Part shown: piece by piece, positions 44,836-54,640 of the stretch
Layout of the letters: each line of letters starts with the position of its first letter
How positions within the stretch are numbered: position 1 is the first letter of the stretch
Source of the DNA: Pseudomonas khorasanensis
Lineage (GTDB): Bacteria; Pseudomonadota; Gammaproteobacteria; Pseudomonadales; Pseudomonadaceae
Direction of reading: 5' to 3'
DNA length: 64,000 nt
Assembly: GCF_014268505.2 (NCBI RefSeq)
Contig: NZ_JABWQP020000001.1
Span: 992,001 to 1,056,000 of the forward strand
Notes under the pieces: model-generated
What the model was told of the DNA's origin: nothing
Seen by the model: only the letters and a program-made list of their open reading frames with translations
Database searches by the model: none
Position numbers and translations under genes: made by a program

Positions 44836-46023
44836 TCAGGCCATCGCTCGGCGTTTGAGCAGCAGGGTCAAACCCAAACCGGTCACCGATAACAGCGCCG
44901 CGCAGAAGAAAATCCACGAATACCCCAGATTCAACGCCACCGCGCCCATCAACGGCCCAGCTATCGCCAGTGCCAGATCGAAGAACACCGCATAGGCTCC
45001 CAGGCCCGAACCGCGACTGGAAGCCGGCACCTGTTTGATCGCCTCGACCCCCAGCGCCGGGTACACCAGCGACAGGCCAAACCCCGCCAGCCCGGCGCCA
45101 ATCAGCGCATAAGCGGTGGAGGGCGCAAGCCACAACATCACCAGTCCCACGGTTTCGACCGTCATGCAGACGATAGCCGAAGCAAACCCGCCAAATCGGG
45201 CAATTGCCGAGATAAACAGCAGCCGCGACAGAATGAAGCAAACGCCAAACACCGTCAGGCAGTACGCCGCGCCGCTCCAGCCACGATTGAGGTAATACAG
45301 GGTAATAAAAGTGGTCAACGTGCCGTAGCCAATCGACGCCAGCGTAAGGCTGGTTCCGTAAGGCGCAATCTTGCCGAACACCGCCCAGAACGACAGGCGC
45401 TCGCCGCGAATCACCGGCACCGACGGCTTGTTGCGGATCAGCCACAATGCGCCCGCCGCCAGCGCCGACAATGCAATCCCGAGACTGACAAAACCATACT
45501 GCGCGACCATCACCACGCCCAACGGCGCGCCGATGGCAATCGCGCCGTAAGAGGCAATGCCGTTCCAGCCGATGGATTTAGCCGTGTGTTCGACACCGAC
45601 CTGACCCATGCACCAACTGATGGTGCCAACGCCAATCAAGCCTTGGGCGACGCCGAGCAACAAGCGCCCGGCGATCAGAATCAACAGGCTGGTCAGCGGA
45701 AAGCTTTGCAACAAGGTCGAGAGCAGCGTCAGCGCGCCACTGAGCACAATCCCCCACAAACCATAAATGATCGCCTGCTTGGTGCCGAGGGTGTCCGACA
45801 TGCGCCCGGCCATGGGCCGACTGAGCAGAGTGGCCAGGTACTGCGAACCGATCACCAGCCCGGCAATGATCGCGCTGAAACCCAGTTGTTCATGCACATA
45901 ACCGGGCAACACCGCGATCGGCAAACCGATGCAGAGGAAAGCAATAAATGTGTAGAAAACGATGGAGACGATCTGCAGGGTGATCGCCAGTGAGCTTTGC
46001 GGGGGCTGTGGCTGCGCAGACAT
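44836..46023 (-). CDS. MFS transporter, YhhS-like
   Basis: A 395-residue, 12-helix major facilitator. It has the loop 2-3 motif SRPMAGRMSDTLGTKQA, motif C-like GAIAIGAPLGVVM, and GRLLLGVAQGLIGVGTISW. Overall it resembles the YhhS/UPF0226 group of efflux transporters with poorly known substrates. ATG 46023 is chosen over GTG 46029, though neither has a strong ribosome-binding site. It is probably transcribed alone. Confidence 0.82.
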   Translation of the reverse strand: MSAQPQPPQSSLAITLQIVSIVFYTFIAFLCIGLPIAVLPGYVHEQLGFSAIIAGLVIGSQYLATLLSRPMAGRMSDTLGTKQAIIYGLWGIVLSGALTLLSTLLQSFPLTSLLILIAGRLLLGVAQGLIGVGTISWCMGQVGVEHTAKSIGWNGIASYGAIAIGAPLGVVMVAQYGFVSLGIALSALAAGALWLIRNKPSVPVIRGERLSFWAVFGKIAPYGTSLTLASIGYGTLTTFITLYYLNRGWSGAAYCLTVFGVCFILSRLLFISAIARFGGFASAIVCMTVETVGLVMLWLAPSTAYALIGAGLAGFGLSLVYPALGVEAIKQVPASSRGSGLGAYAVFFDLALAIAGPLMGAVALNLGYSWIFFCAALLSVTGLGLTLLLKRRAMA

Positions 46024-46138
46024 GAGCACTCGTTCGCGGGCGGCGGTGGGAGGTACTTGTCATGATGGCTTGGGCGCATGAGAAAAGAAAGCAGGCTAAC
46101 TATTTTCTCCTGAGACTGATGTCGCTGCTATTGGCCCC

Positions 46139-46203
46139 TTCGCGAGCAGGCTCGCTCCCACATTTGGAATGCATTCCCCTGTGGGAGCGAGCCTGCTCGC
46201 GAA
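46139..46203. repeat. GTGGGAGCGAGC-type REP pair
   Basis: Arms 46139-46162 and 46180-46203 are exact 24-base inverted copies (left arm begins TTCGCGAGCAGGCTCGCTCC) with a 17-base spacer. Best-preserved copy of the family in the window. Confidence 0.92.
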
Positions 46204-46242
46204 GGTGTAAGCACCTACAAATCTACCGATCCTGAAATGCAA

Positions 46243-46268
46243 AAAGCCCCGTCACATGGACAGGGCTT
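46243..46268 (-). terminator. terminator of the ABC-F gene
   Basis: AAGCCC-C-GTC (46244-46253) pairs with GAC-A-GGGCTT, followed on the minus strand by five T. Placed 33 bases after the ABC-F stop. Confidence 0.75.
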
Positions 46269-46300
46269 CTAATCTTGCAGCTTGAAACTCGCAGCTGCTA

Positions 46301-47887
46301 TTAAAACACCACCCCCTGGCTGCGCAGGTAATCGTCGTACGTGCCGCTGAAGTCGGTCACGCCGTTCGGGCTCAGCTCGATGATGCGCGTGGCCAGGGAC
46401 GATACGAACTCACGGTCGTGGCTGACGAAAATCAGCGTGCCCGGGTAGTTTTCCAGCGCCAGGTTCAGCGCTTCGATCGATTCCATGTCCAGGTGGTTGG
46501 TCGGTTCGTCCATGATCAGCACGTTCGGCTTTTGCAGGATCAGCTTGCCGAACAGCATGCGACCTTGCTCGCCACCGGAGATGACCTTGACCGACTTGAG
46601 GATCTCGTCGTTGGAGAACAGCATCCGGCCCAGGGTGCCGCGAATCATTTGCTCGCCCTGAGTCCACTGACCCATCCAGTCGAACAGCGTCACGTCGTCT
46701 TCGAAGTCGTGAGCGTGATCCTGAGCGTAGTAGCCCAGCTCAGCGGCGTCGGTCCATTTCACGGTACCGGCATCCGGGGTCAGTTCGTTGACCAGGGTGC
46801 GCAGCAGCGTGGTTTTGCCGATACCGTTCGGGCCGATGATCGCCACGCGTTCGCCGGCTTCAACCTGGAAGCTGAAGTCCTTGAACAGTGGCTTGCCATC
46901 GAAACCTTTGGCCATCTTTTCGACCATGACCGCCTGACGGTGCAGCTTTTTGTTCTGTTCGAAACGAATGAACGGGCTGACGCGGCTGGAAGGCTTGACC
47001 TCGGCCAGCTGGATCTTGTCGATCGCCTTGGCGCGGGAGGTGGCCTGCTTGGCTTTCGAGGCGTTGGCCGAGAAGCGGCTGACGAACGATTGCAGTTCGG
47101 AGATCTGCGCTTTCTTCTTGGCGTTGTCCGACAGCAGCTGCTCGCGGGACTGGGTCGCCACGGTCATGTATTCGTCGTAGTTGCCCGGGAACAGACGCAG
47201 CTCGCCGTAATCCAGGTCAGCCATGTGCGTGCACACGCTGTTCAGGAAGTGACGGTCGTGGGAGATGATGATCATCAGGCTGTTACGCTGGGTCAGGATG
47301 TTTTCCAGCCAGCGAATGGTGTTGATGTCCAGGTGGTTGGTCGGCTCGTCGAGCAACAGCACTTCCGGATCGGAGAACAGCGCCTGTGCCAGCAACACGC
47401 GCAGTTTCCAGCCTGGCGACACTTCGCTCATCGGGCCGAAATGCTGTTCCAGTGGAATGCCCAGACCCAGCAACAGCTCGCCGGCACGGGATTCGGCAGT
47501 GTAGCCGTCCATCTCGGCGAATTCGGTTTCCAGCTCGGCCACGGCCATGCCGTCTTCTTCGCTCATTTCCGCCATCGAGTAGATGCGGTCACGCTCGGCC
47601 TTGACCTTCCACAGCTCTTCGTGACCCATGATCACGGTGTCGATCACCGTGAATTCTTCGTAGGCGAACTGATCCTGGCGCAGTTTACCCAGGCGCACGT
47701 TCGGCTCGAGCATGACCTGACCGCCCGACGGATCAAGATCGCCGCCGAGGATTTTCATGAAGGTCGACTTGCCGCAACCGTTGGCGCCGATCAGGCCGTA
47801 ACGATTGCCTGCGCCGAATTTGACCGAAACGTTTTCGAACAGCGGCTTGGCGCCAAACTGCATCGTGATGTTAGCTGTGGAGATCAA
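46301..47887 (-). CDS. ybiT: ABC-F family ribosome-associated ATPase, YbiT-like
   Basis: A 528-residue protein with two ABC ATPase domains and no membrane segments. Walker A copies are GANGCGKST (near 35) and GPNGIGKTT (near 355); both Walker B regions read [22 protein letters not shown]. The interdomain linker [20 protein letters not shown] is the P-site tRNA interaction motif region. Size and the short C-terminus match YbiT rather than Uup or EttA. ABC-F proteins rescue or modulate stalled ribosomes. Translation probably starts at TTG 47887, since AAGG lies eight bases upstream and the domain begins immediately. Confidence 0.88.
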   Translation of the reverse strand: MISTANITMQFGAKPLFENVSVKFGAGNRYGLIGANGCGKSTFMKILGGDLDPSGGQVMLEPNVRLGKLRQDQFAYEEFTVIDTVIMGHEELWKVKAERDRIYSMAEMSEEDGMAVAELETEFAEMDGYTAESRAGELLLGLGIPLEQHFGPMSEVSPGWKLRVLLAQALFSDPEVLLLDEPTNHLDINTIRWLENILTQRNSLMIIISHDRHFLNSVCTHMADLDYGELRLFPGNYDEYMTVATQSREQLLSDNAKKKAQISELQSFVSRFSANASKAKQATSRAKAIDKIQLAEVKPSSRVSPFIRFEQNKKLHRQAVMVEKMAKGFDGKPLFKDFSFQVEAGERVAIIGPNGIGKTTLLRTLVNELTPDAGTVKWTDAAELGYYAQDHAHDFEDDVTLFDWMGQWTQGEQMIRGTLGRMLFSNDEILKSVKVISGGEQGRMLFGKLILQKPNVLIMDEPTNHLDMESIEALNLALENYPGTLIFVSHDREFVSSLATRIIELSPNGVTDFSGTYDDYLRSQGVVF

Positions 47888-48250
47888 TTACCTTACCTAT
47901 CAATGGTTTAGAGCTGGTCTGTGATGCCAGGTACCGACTTGGCTACCCATCTGGAGCTTTTCCAGCTCCCCCCAGTCTGTGCTTGAGTTGAGCCAACGCG
48001 CATGCGTCGACCGCAACGTTGGGCCTTTGGAGCCAAGCTGCTGAGCGACGAATTCGGGGTTCTTGTTGGACATTGCGCGCATTGTCGCATAAGTCAGACG
48101 GCAGTTATATGGCAGGCAGGCGACGGTGCGTCGGCGGCACGCTCGACATCCGCTGATCAAAATCTCTGAAACTCGAATGAACTCAATCCGCGATTGCTCT
48201 TTCGGAATGTGAAGCAGCAGCGATTTAATTCATTGAGTGAGGATTACGCC

Positions 48251-49477
48251 ATGCGAGCAATGACCTACCACGGCGTCCATGACGTCCGCGTCGAGACTGT
48301 GCCAGACCCGAAACTTGAAGCTGACGACGACATCATTTTGCGCGTGACCGCCACGGCCATCTGCGGCTCGGATCTGCACATGTACCGAGGGAAAATTCCC
48401 ACCGTCGAGCACGGCGACATCTTCGGTCATGAGTTCATGGGCATCGTTGAAGAAACCGGCTCCGCCGTAACTGCAGTACAACCGGGCGACCGTGTGGTGA
48501 TTCCCTTCGTCATTGCCTGTGGTGGTTGCTTCTTCTGCCAGCAAGAACTGTACGCCGCGTGCGAAACCACTAACGCCGGCCCCGGCGCGGCGTTGAACAA
48601 AAAGCTGATTCCGCCACCGGCGGCGCTGTTCGGTTATAGCCGACTCTACGGTGGGATTCCCGGTGGCCAGGCGGAGCTGGTGCGAGTGCCAAAAGCCAAC
48701 ACCGGCCCGTTCAAGGTGCCGGGCACGCTGTCCGACGAAAAGGTTCTGTTTCTCTCGGACATCCTGCCGACTGCCTGGCAAGCGGTAATCAACGCCGGCG
48801 TCGTACAGGGCTCGAGTCTGGCGATCTATGGCGCTGGCCCCGTCGGCTTGCTCACCGCGGCCTGCGCAAAAATGCTCGGTGCGGAGCTGATTTTTATGGT
48901 CGATCACCATCAATATCGACTGGACTACGCTCAGCGCACCTACGGCGTCATTCCGATCAACTTCGATGACGACGATGACCCGGCCGACACCATCATCAGC
49001 AAGACCCCGGGCCATCGCGGCGTCGATGCGGTAGTCGATGCCGTCGGGCTGGAAGCGAAGGGCAGTACCACCGAAACGGTAATGGCTACACTCAAGCTTG
49101 AAGGCAGTAGCGGCAAGGCCCTGCGTCAGTGCATTGCTGCGGTGCGGCGCGGCGGTGTGGTCAGCGTGCCGGGCGTTTATGCAGGCTTTATTCATGGCTT
49201 CATGTTTGGCGATGCGTTCGACAAGGGCCTGACCTTCAAAATGGGCCAGACTCATGTGCAACGCTTTCTGCCGGAGCTGCTGGGCTACATTGAAACCGGA
49301 AAGTTGCAGCCCGATGCGATCATCACCCACAGGCTCTCGCTTGAGCAGGCGGCCGAGGGTTACAAGATCTTCAATAAGAAGCAGGAAGAATGCCGCAAGG
49401 TCATTCTGACCCCGGGCGGCAGCGATGTTCCGCTGGCGCAACTGGACGAAACGGCGCCATTGGTACCAGCAACCTGA
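48251..49477 (+). CDS. zinc-dependent alcohol dehydrogenase (formaldehyde dehydrogenase-like)
   Basis: A 408-residue medium-chain dehydrogenase. The catalytic zinc ligands appear in [11 protein letters not shown] and [10 protein letters not shown], and the structural-zinc Cys cluster in [16 protein letters not shown], here with three of the usual four Cys closely spaced. The NAD-binding glycine motif is [10 protein letters not shown]. It resembles glutathione-independent formaldehyde/threonine dehydrogenase-like enzymes; substrate unknown. ATG 48251 has GAGGA upstream. A ZIP metal transporter gene begins nine bases after its stop. Confidence 0.85.
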   Translation: MRAMTYHGVHDVRVETVPDPKLEADDDIILRVTATAICGSDLHMYRGKIPTVEHGDIFGHEFMGIVEETGSAVTAVQPGDRVVIPFVIACGGCFFCQQELYAACETTNAGPGAALNKKLIPPPAALFGYSRLYGGIPGGQAELVRVPKANTGPFKVPGTLSDEKVLFLSDILPTAWQAVINAGVVQGSSLAIYGAGPVGLLTAACAKMLGAELIFMVDHHQYRLDYAQRTYGVIPINFDDDDDPADTIISKTPGHRGVDAVVDAVGLEAKGSTTETVMATLKLEGSSGKALRQCIAAVRRGGVVSVPGVYAGFIHGFMFGDAFDKGLTFKMGQTHVQRFLPELLGYIETGKLQPDAIITHRLSLEQAAEGYKIFNKKQEECRKVILTPGGSDVPLAQLDETAPLVPAT

Positions 49478-49486
49478 GGAGTTTTC

Positions 49487-50416
49487 ATGGCGTTACCGTC
49501 ATCTTCGTTTGCAGCCCCCGTGCGCGCATGGTTCGTGCACCTGTCGCGTACCGGATGGGGAGGGCGCCTTTTCTGGCTGACACTGGTCGTCGTGACCCTG
49601 TTGCTGTTGATCAGCGGCTACACCGGGCTGGTCAGTACCGGCCACGACACCTTGCATCTCGCCACGCTGGGTGGACTCGCCGGATTCGTGGCGACGACAG
49701 TCGGAGCGCTGTTGGCGCTGGCGCTGCGTGCGATCACCTCGCGTACTCAGGACACGATGCTGGGTTTCGCAGCGGGAATGATGCTCGCCGCCAGTTCTTT
49801 TTCGCTGATCCTGCCGGGCATCGCGGCGGCGAAGGAGGCGCTGAGCAATCCCATGCTCGCCGCTGCCGTCGTCGTCGCCGGCATGGCGTTGGGCGTGGCG
49901 TTGATGGTCGGCCTCGATCGCTTCGTCCCGCACGAGCACGAGAAGAGCGGTCGTCGCGGCCCGGAGGCTAAACGCTTCAACCGTGTGTGGCTGTTCGTGT
50001 TGGCCATAACGCTGCACAACTTGCCTGAGGGCATGGCGATCGGTGTCAGCTTCGCCACGGGCGACATGAACATCGGTTTGCCGCTGACCACTGCCATCGC
50101 CATTCAGGACATTCCCGAAGGCCTGGCGGTTGCGCTGGCCTTGCGGGTCACCGGGATCTCGGCGATCCGTGCCGCGCTGATTGCGGCAGGTTCCGGATTG
50201 ATGGAGCCCCTGGGCGCAATTATCGGGTTGGGGATCACCAACAGCTTCGCCCTGGGCTTCCCCGTAGCGATGGGGCTGGCGGCGGGCGCAATGATTTTCG
50301 TGGTGTCCCATGAAGTCATTCCGGAAACCCACCGTAATGGGCACGAAACGCCCGCGACGCTGGGGCTGATGCTCGGCTTCGGCGTGATGATGTTTCTCGA
50401 CACGGCTTTGGGCTAG
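49487..50416 (+). CDS. ZIP-family metal transporter
   Basis: A 309-residue, eight-helix transporter. The metal-site helices carry ITLHNLPEGMAIGVSF, AIQDIPEGLAVALALR and VVSHEVIPETH, the GufA/ZupT pattern of His-Asn and Glu ligands. A His-containing loop (VPHEHEKSGRR) lies between helices 3 and 4. It probably imports zinc or another divalent metal. GAGGAG lies seven bases upstream of ATG 49487. It shares a transcript with the zinc dehydrogenase gene. Confidence 0.88.
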   Translation: MALPSSSFAAPVRAWFVHLSRTGWGGRLFWLTLVVVTLLLLISGYTGLVSTGHDTLHLATLGGLAGFVATTVGALLALALRAITSRTQDTMLGFAAGMMLAASSFSLILPGIAAAKEALSNPMLAAAVVVAGMALGVALMVGLDRFVPHEHEKSGRRGPEAKRFNRVWLFVLAITLHNLPEGMAIGVSFATGDMNIGLPLTTAIAIQDIPEGLAVALALRVTGISAIRAALIAAGSGLMEPLGAIIGLGITNSFALGFPVAMGLAAGAMIFVVSHEVIPETHRNGHETPATLGLMLGFGVMMFLDTALG

Positions 50417-50525
50417 CAAACATCGCGCGCCGTTAAGCGCTTCGCTGCGAACAAAAAAGGAATTTTTTTCAGCGCCGGTCACTCTTTCGTTTATAGGCAA
50501 TGCCGATAACGCAGGGGAAAGAGTC

Positions 50526-51893
50526 ATGTCGCTGATCGAAATCCCGACCAGGAAGTCTTCGGGTAAAACATCCACGCCGGCGGATACCGAGCGCCGGCTC
50601 TATGACCGATTGTTGGCGGAAGACTCGACGGCTGACCGCGCTGCGCTGGAATTTCTCCGGTGCCAATTGAGCAAGGCGTCGGCATTGCCTGATGACCTGC
50701 CGGGCAGCGCCGAAGAGCTGTTGCAATGGTCGGAAACACGTTGCGCCAGAGTGGCTGCCGAATACGCTGATTACCTCGAAGAACGCCAGCAGGGCGGACC
50801 GCGACGTTATTTCCGCAACAAATCCCACGCGCTGTACTTCATTCTGCATGTAGCGCCGACCAAGGAAGTCGATGGAGCCTGGCTGGCGGGGCTTCTGCCG
50901 CAATGGCAGGATCCGCGCTGCGACGACCTGCTCGATACGTATCTCGAAGAGCTGGGCGAGGGTATTCCTCGGCAAAACCATGTAGTGATCTATCGCAAGT
51001 TGCTCGCCGAGCATGATTGCTCCGATCTGAGCGGCCTGGCCGACGAGTATTTCCTGCAAGGCGCCGTGCAGTTGGCATTGGGTCGATTCGGCGGGCAGTT
51101 TCTGCCTGAAGTCATCGGCTTCAACCTGGGCTACGAGCAGTTGCCCTTGCATCTGTTGATCAGTGCGTATGAGCTGGCCGAGCTGGGCATCGATCCGCAC
51201 TATTTCCGTTTGCATGTGACCATCGACAACGCCAGCACCGGCCACGCGCGCAAGGCAGTCCAATCGATGCTTGAGCTAATGCCGCTGGGCGTTGAGCGCG
51301 ATGAGTTCTACCGACGCATGGCTGTCGGTTATCGCCTCAATGATGTAGGCAAGGGCACGACGGCCGTCATCAAGGAGTTCGACCTGGAGCGCGAAGTCAT
51401 TGCCATGCTTGAGCGCAAGGCTGTGTTCGGTCGGCACATGCATTCCGATTATTGCCGGATCGAAAACCGCACCATCAATCAATGGCTGGCAACACCGGGG
51501 CAGATGGGTGAATTTCTCTCTGCACTGGAGCGCAAGAGCTGGATCAAGCGCGGCGAGGCGGTGGAGGAAAGCCGCTTCTGGCGTCTGATCGATGGCAGCG
51601 ATGCGGCGATGTTCGGCGTGTTCAACGGCTATGAAAAACAGCTGTTGCGCGACTGGATCACCCAGGACTGCCCGGCCTCCCGACCTCGGCCGTATGTCCG
51701 TCGCGAAGCCGCCGTTGAAGAAACCTTCGACGATGATGCAGATCTGCTCAACCTGGAAGCCGCACTGGCTGACAAGCCTGCCGCCGAGCAGATGGCGCTT
51801 TTGATGCCGTGGCTACAACCCCAACGACACTGGCGCCCGGCCGGACTTTTCGCGACGCGTCGCTTCATGCAATTGCGCGCCCGCTTGCGTTGA
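50526..51893 (+). CDS. haem-oxygenase-like (HDO-type) iron-containing redox protein
   Basis: A 455-residue protein. Residues about 170-250 carry the conserved helices of the haem-oxygenase-like diiron oxidase/oxygenase superfamily: PEVIGFNLGYEQLPLHLL (Glu195, Glu204), YELAELGIDPHYF and LHVTIDNASTGHARKA (His230, Asp234, His240). Members include UndA-type and other iron enzymes acting on small acids or amino acids. The N-terminal 90 residues and the C-terminal 150 have no obvious match. It is followed after 14 bases by a methyltransferase gene. The reaction is unknown. Confidence 0.75.
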   Translation: MSLIEIPTRKSSGKTSTPADTERRLYDRLLAEDSTADRAALEFLRCQLSKASALPDDLPGSAEELLQWSETRCARVAAEYADYLEERQQGGPRRYFRNKSHALYFILHVAPTKEVDGAWLAGLLPQWQDPRCDDLLDTYLEELGEGIPRQNHVVIYRKLLAEHDCSDLSGLADEYFLQGAVQLALGRFGGQFLPEVIGFNLGYEQLPLHLLISAYELAELGIDPHYFRLHVTIDNASTGHARKAVQSMLELMPLGVERDEFYRRMAVGYRLNDVGKGTTAVIKEFDLEREVIAMLERKAVFGRHMHSDYCRIENRTINQWLATPGQMGEFLSALERKSWIKRGEAVEESRFWRLIDGSDAAMFGVFNGYEKQLLRDWITQDCPASRPRPYVRREAAVEETFDDDADLLNLEAALADKPAAEQMALLMPWLQPQRHWRPAGLFATRRFMQLRARLR

Positions 51894-51907
51894 AACAAGG
51901 AGCTTTC

Positions 51908-52852
51908 ATGTCGGCACAAGAGACATCGGACAGAATCCTGTTCGAGCTGGGCAAGCGCCTGCTCGACAGTGGTTATCACTTCATTACGCCAACGCCATTG
52001 ACCCACGAACGCTTTATGCAACGCTTTGCCACGCCGCTGGCCAAGGACCTGCGCGATGTGTTCGGCTGGTCGATGCCATTTCCCGCCGACCTGTTCACCG
52101 CACACGAACTCGCCAGCCTGGAGCAGGCCGGCGTCGTCGAACGCGATGGCTCGGTGTGGCGCAGCCAGGTGCGCTGGTCGAGCCTCAATGATCGCTTGTT
52201 CGCGCATTCGGCCTTCCCCACGACGGCGAGCGATGCGGTGTTCTTCGGCCCTGACACCTACCGATTTGCGCAGGCGATCGAAGCGCAATTGCAGCAGCGC
52301 TTCTCGCCTGTAAAGCGCTCGGTCGATATAGGCTGCGGCAGCGGCGCCGGGGCTGTCATCATCGCCAAGGCACGGCCGGACGCCGAAGTGCTGGCCGTGG
52401 ATATCAACCCGCAAGCGTTGCGCATGAGCGCGGTGAACGCTGAGCTGGCGGGAGCCAATAACGTGTCGGTCTATCGCAGCGATCTGCTCGGCAGCGTCGA
52501 GGGCGAGTTCGACTTGATCATCGCCAATCCGCCGTACATGAACGACCAGCAACAGCGCGCTTATCGCCACGGTGGCGGGGCGCTGGGGGAGGGCCTGTCG
52601 GTGCGGATTGTCCGTGAGGCCTTGCCGCGTCTGGCAATCGGCGGGACTTTGCTGGTGTACACCGGCGTGGCGATTGTTGCCGGGCAGGACCCGTTCCGCC
52701 AAGCCATAGCACCATTGGTTTCAGGTGAGCGTTACGGCATGACGTATCGTGAGCTCGATCCGGATGTGTTCAGTGAGGAACTGCTCAAGCCCGAATACGA
52801 ACGCGCCGAGCGAATCGCCGTGGTCGCGTTGACGGTGACTCGCGAGCAGTGA
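51908..52852 (+). CDS. class I SAM-dependent methyltransferase (NPPY type)
   Basis: A 314-residue protein with the SAM-binding motif SVDIGCGSGAGAVIIAKARP, an acidic ribose-binding Asp in LAVDINPQAL, and the catalytic loop LIIANPPYMND. NPPY enzymes methylate planar nitrogen in glutamine or nucleic-acid bases (PrmC/HemK, RlmF/G-like). The N-terminal 150 residues form a domain like that in small-molecule or rRNA methyltransferases. AAGGAGC precedes ATG 51908. Co-transcribed with the HDO-type gene. Confidence 0.82.
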   Translation: MSAQETSDRILFELGKRLLDSGYHFITPTPLTHERFMQRFATPLAKDLRDVFGWSMPFPADLFTAHELASLEQAGVVERDGSVWRSQVRWSSLNDRLFAHSAFPTTASDAVFFGPDTYRFAQAIEAQLQQRFSPVKRSVDIGCGSGAGAVIIAKARPDAEVLAVDINPQALRMSAVNAELAGANNVSVYRSDLLGSVEGEFDLIIANPPYMNDQQQRAYRHGGGALGEGLSVRIVREALPRLAIGGTLLVYTGVAIVAGQDPFRQAIAPLVSGERYGMTYRELDPDVFSEELLKPEYERAERIAVVALTVTREQ

Positions 52853-52861
52853 CGCACGGCT

Positions 52862-52886
52862 GGGCCACTGCTCGCTGCGGTGGCCC
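52862..52886. terminator. possible bidirectional terminator
   Basis: GGGCCAC (52862-52868) and GTGGCCC (52880-52886) make a seven-base stem between the methyltransferase stop (52852) and the convergent gene stop (52887). The T-content after the stem is low, so the call is weak. Confidence 0.4.
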
Positions 52887-53321
52887 TTATCGATTTCTGA
52901 CGCGTGAAATCGCCAGCAGACACACCCCGACCAGCATGGCCGCACCGGCAACCAGCAGCGGCGAAGGGCGTATCGGCAGACGCGAAAGACGCTCGATGCG
53001 CCGCTCGCGGGTGGGTTCCACCGGTGGCGTGGGTTCGGCCTGGTAGGGCGCTTCTTCAATTTCCAGTCGTAACCCGTCCTGCATTACCAGCGTGAGCGCT
53101 TCGATGGTGCCGGCAATCCTGTCCGGATAAACCGGCTCACCGGTGGGGTCGAGCTGATCGTAAACAAACTTCTGCCCTTCAAGCCAGCCGACGGCGGTCT
53201 GCAATTCAGGACCCAGGTAGTACTTTGCACCGAGAAAAAAGCCAGAGAATTGGGGGGCGCGCTCGACGCTTTCAATGCGATAACGCTGTCCCGGTTTCAT
53301 GCCGGTTTCTGGGGCGATCAT
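52887..53321 (-). CDS. tail-anchored membrane protein, unknown function
   Basis: A 144-residue protein with a soluble N-terminal part (MIAPETGMKPGQRYRIESVE) and one C-terminal helix (SPLLVAGAAMLVGVCLLAIS) followed by basic residues, so it is a single-pass protein with its bulk probably cytoplasmic. The stretch PTPPVEPTRERRIERLSRLP is a Pro/Arg-rich linker. GGAGGAACACCC precedes ATG 53321. I do not recognise the family. Confidence 0.7.
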   Translation of the reverse strand: MIAPETGMKPGQRYRIESVERAPQFSGFFLGAKYYLGPELQTAVGWLEGQKFVYDQLDPTGEPVYPDRIAGTIEALTLVMQDGLRLEIEEAPYQAEPTPPVEPTRERRIERLSRLPIRPSPLLVAGAAMLVGVCLLAISRVRNR

Positions 53322-53610
53322 GGGTGTTCCTCCCGTTGTTGGTAAGCGATAGAGGACTGCGCACGGACCGTGGTTCCATCGAATTGCGCAACGGCCAACG
53401 GCCTTTACCCGGCAAGCGTGAAAGACAGTTTTTCACAGTTGAGGATTCACTATCCGTTACAAAGTGTGGCTAAAATGCCACCCATTCATCGAGCGCCCTA
53501 AAACGGCGCGGGCCAAGGACGCGCCCTGTGCATTCAGACCGCTGCATAAGACGCTGGGCCCAGGCCGCCACGCGCGCAGTTTGTTCACTTTTGACGTGCG
53601 ACCCCTTTAC

Positions 53611-54510
53611 GTGAAACTCATCATTGCCGCTGTATATGTCATTTCCATCGCCTACGTTCACTTGCGTGGGCGCGTGCGTCACAAGCTGGGACGGCAATTG
53701 AGTGACCACTCGACCTTTCTCGCCCCGATCAACTGCTTCCTTTATCTGTTCTCGAAAATCCCCAACAAGCCTTACTTGAACCCGGCGGACTTTCCCGATT
53801 TGAGTCCGTTGCAGGCGCACTGGGAGGAGATTCGCGAGGAGGGCCAGAACCTGCTGCGGGCCGGCGAGATCAAGCGTTCGAATCAATACGATGACGTTGG
53901 CTTCAATTCTTTCTTCAAGACCGGCTGGAAGCGTTTTTACCTGAAGTGGTACGGCGACAGCCATCCATCGGCGATGAAGCTGTGCCCGCGCACCACCGAA
54001 CTGGTGCAGAGCATCGGCTCGATCAAGGCCGCTATGTTTGCCGAGTTGCCCCCGGGCTCGAAGCTGGTGCGTCACCGCGATCCATACGCCGGTTCGTATC
54101 GTTATCACCTGGGCCTGGACACACCGAACGACGCGGGTTGTTACATCAATGTCGACGGTGAAAACTACCATTGGCGTGACGGCGAAGCGGTGATGTTTGA
54201 CGAGACGTTTATTCATTACGCAGAAAACACCACGGACAAGAACCGCATCATTCTTTTCTGCGACATTGAGCGGCCGCTTAAATACCGCTGGGCAGCGGCG
54301 TTCAACCGCTGGTTCAGCCGGACCGTGATGTCGGCGGCGGGCGCGCCGAACGATGCAGGGGACAAGACGGGCGGTATCAACCGTTTGTTTACCAGGATCT
54401 ACAAGATCCGCTTGCGTGGCAAAGAACTGAAGAAGCGTAACCGGACGCGGTATTACCTGGAAAAGTGGGCAATTTTTGCCGCGTTGCTGGCGATCTTTAT
54501 CCTTATCTGA
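53611..54510 (+). CDS. lpxO: lipid A hydroxylase LpxO
   Basis: A 299-residue Fe(II)/2-oxoglutarate dioxygenase of the aspartyl/asparaginyl hydroxylase type. The start is GTG 53611 (KLIIAAVYVISIAYVHL, an N-terminal membrane helix), which gives the usual LpxO length; the longer frame from 53464 has no family sequence. Iron ligands are expected at His155 and Asp157 (VRHRDPYAGSYRYH) and His202 (FIHYAENTT). LpxO adds a 2-hydroxyl to a secondary acyl chain of lipid A at the inner membrane. A C-terminal helix (IFAALLAIFILI) is also present. Confidence 0.88.
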   Translation: MKLIIAAVYVISIAYVHLRGRVRHKLGRQLSDHSTFLAPINCFLYLFSKIPNKPYLNPADFPDLSPLQAHWEEIREEGQNLLRAGEIKRSNQYDDVGFNSFFKTGWKRFYLKWYGDSHPSAMKLCPRTTELVQSIGSIKAAMFAELPPGSKLVRHRDPYAGSYRYHLGLDTPNDAGCYINVDGENYHWRDGEAVMFDETFIHYAENTTDKNRIILFCDIERPLKYRWAAAFNRWFSRTVMSAAGAPNDAGDKTGGINRLFTRIYKIRLRGKELKKRNRTRYYLEKWAIFAALLAIFILI

Positions 54511-54537
54511 CTCTTTGCGGTGTTAGTACTGGACCTT

Positions 54538-54599
54538 TCGGGAGCAGGCTCGCTCCGACAAATGAAATGCGTTCCCTGTGGGAGCGAGCCTGCTCGCGA
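54538..54599. repeat. GTGGGAGCGAGC-type REP pair
   Basis: Arms 54538-54560 and 54577-54599 are inverted copies with two mismatches and a 16-base spacer. It lies between the convergent lpxO and ku genes. Confidence 0.88.
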
Positions 54600-54640
54600 A
54601 TGCGACCTCACAACCGACATATCTCAAGCTGACTCAACGC

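Noticed and set aside
46418..47911. 497-codon plus-strand frame opposite the ABC-F gene
   Set aside because: Antisense to two clear ATPase domains; composition typical of a mirror frame.
47900..48160. Minus-strand frame upstream of the ABC-F gene (57 codons from an ATG at 48073)
   Set aside because: No ribosome-binding site, no recognisable family, and it sits in the leader of the TTG-started ABC-F gene. It could be a leader peptide but nothing supports it strongly.
53464..53610. 49-codon N-terminal extension of LpxO
   Set aside because: Not like LpxO; the membrane helix starts at GTG 53611 and gives the family length.
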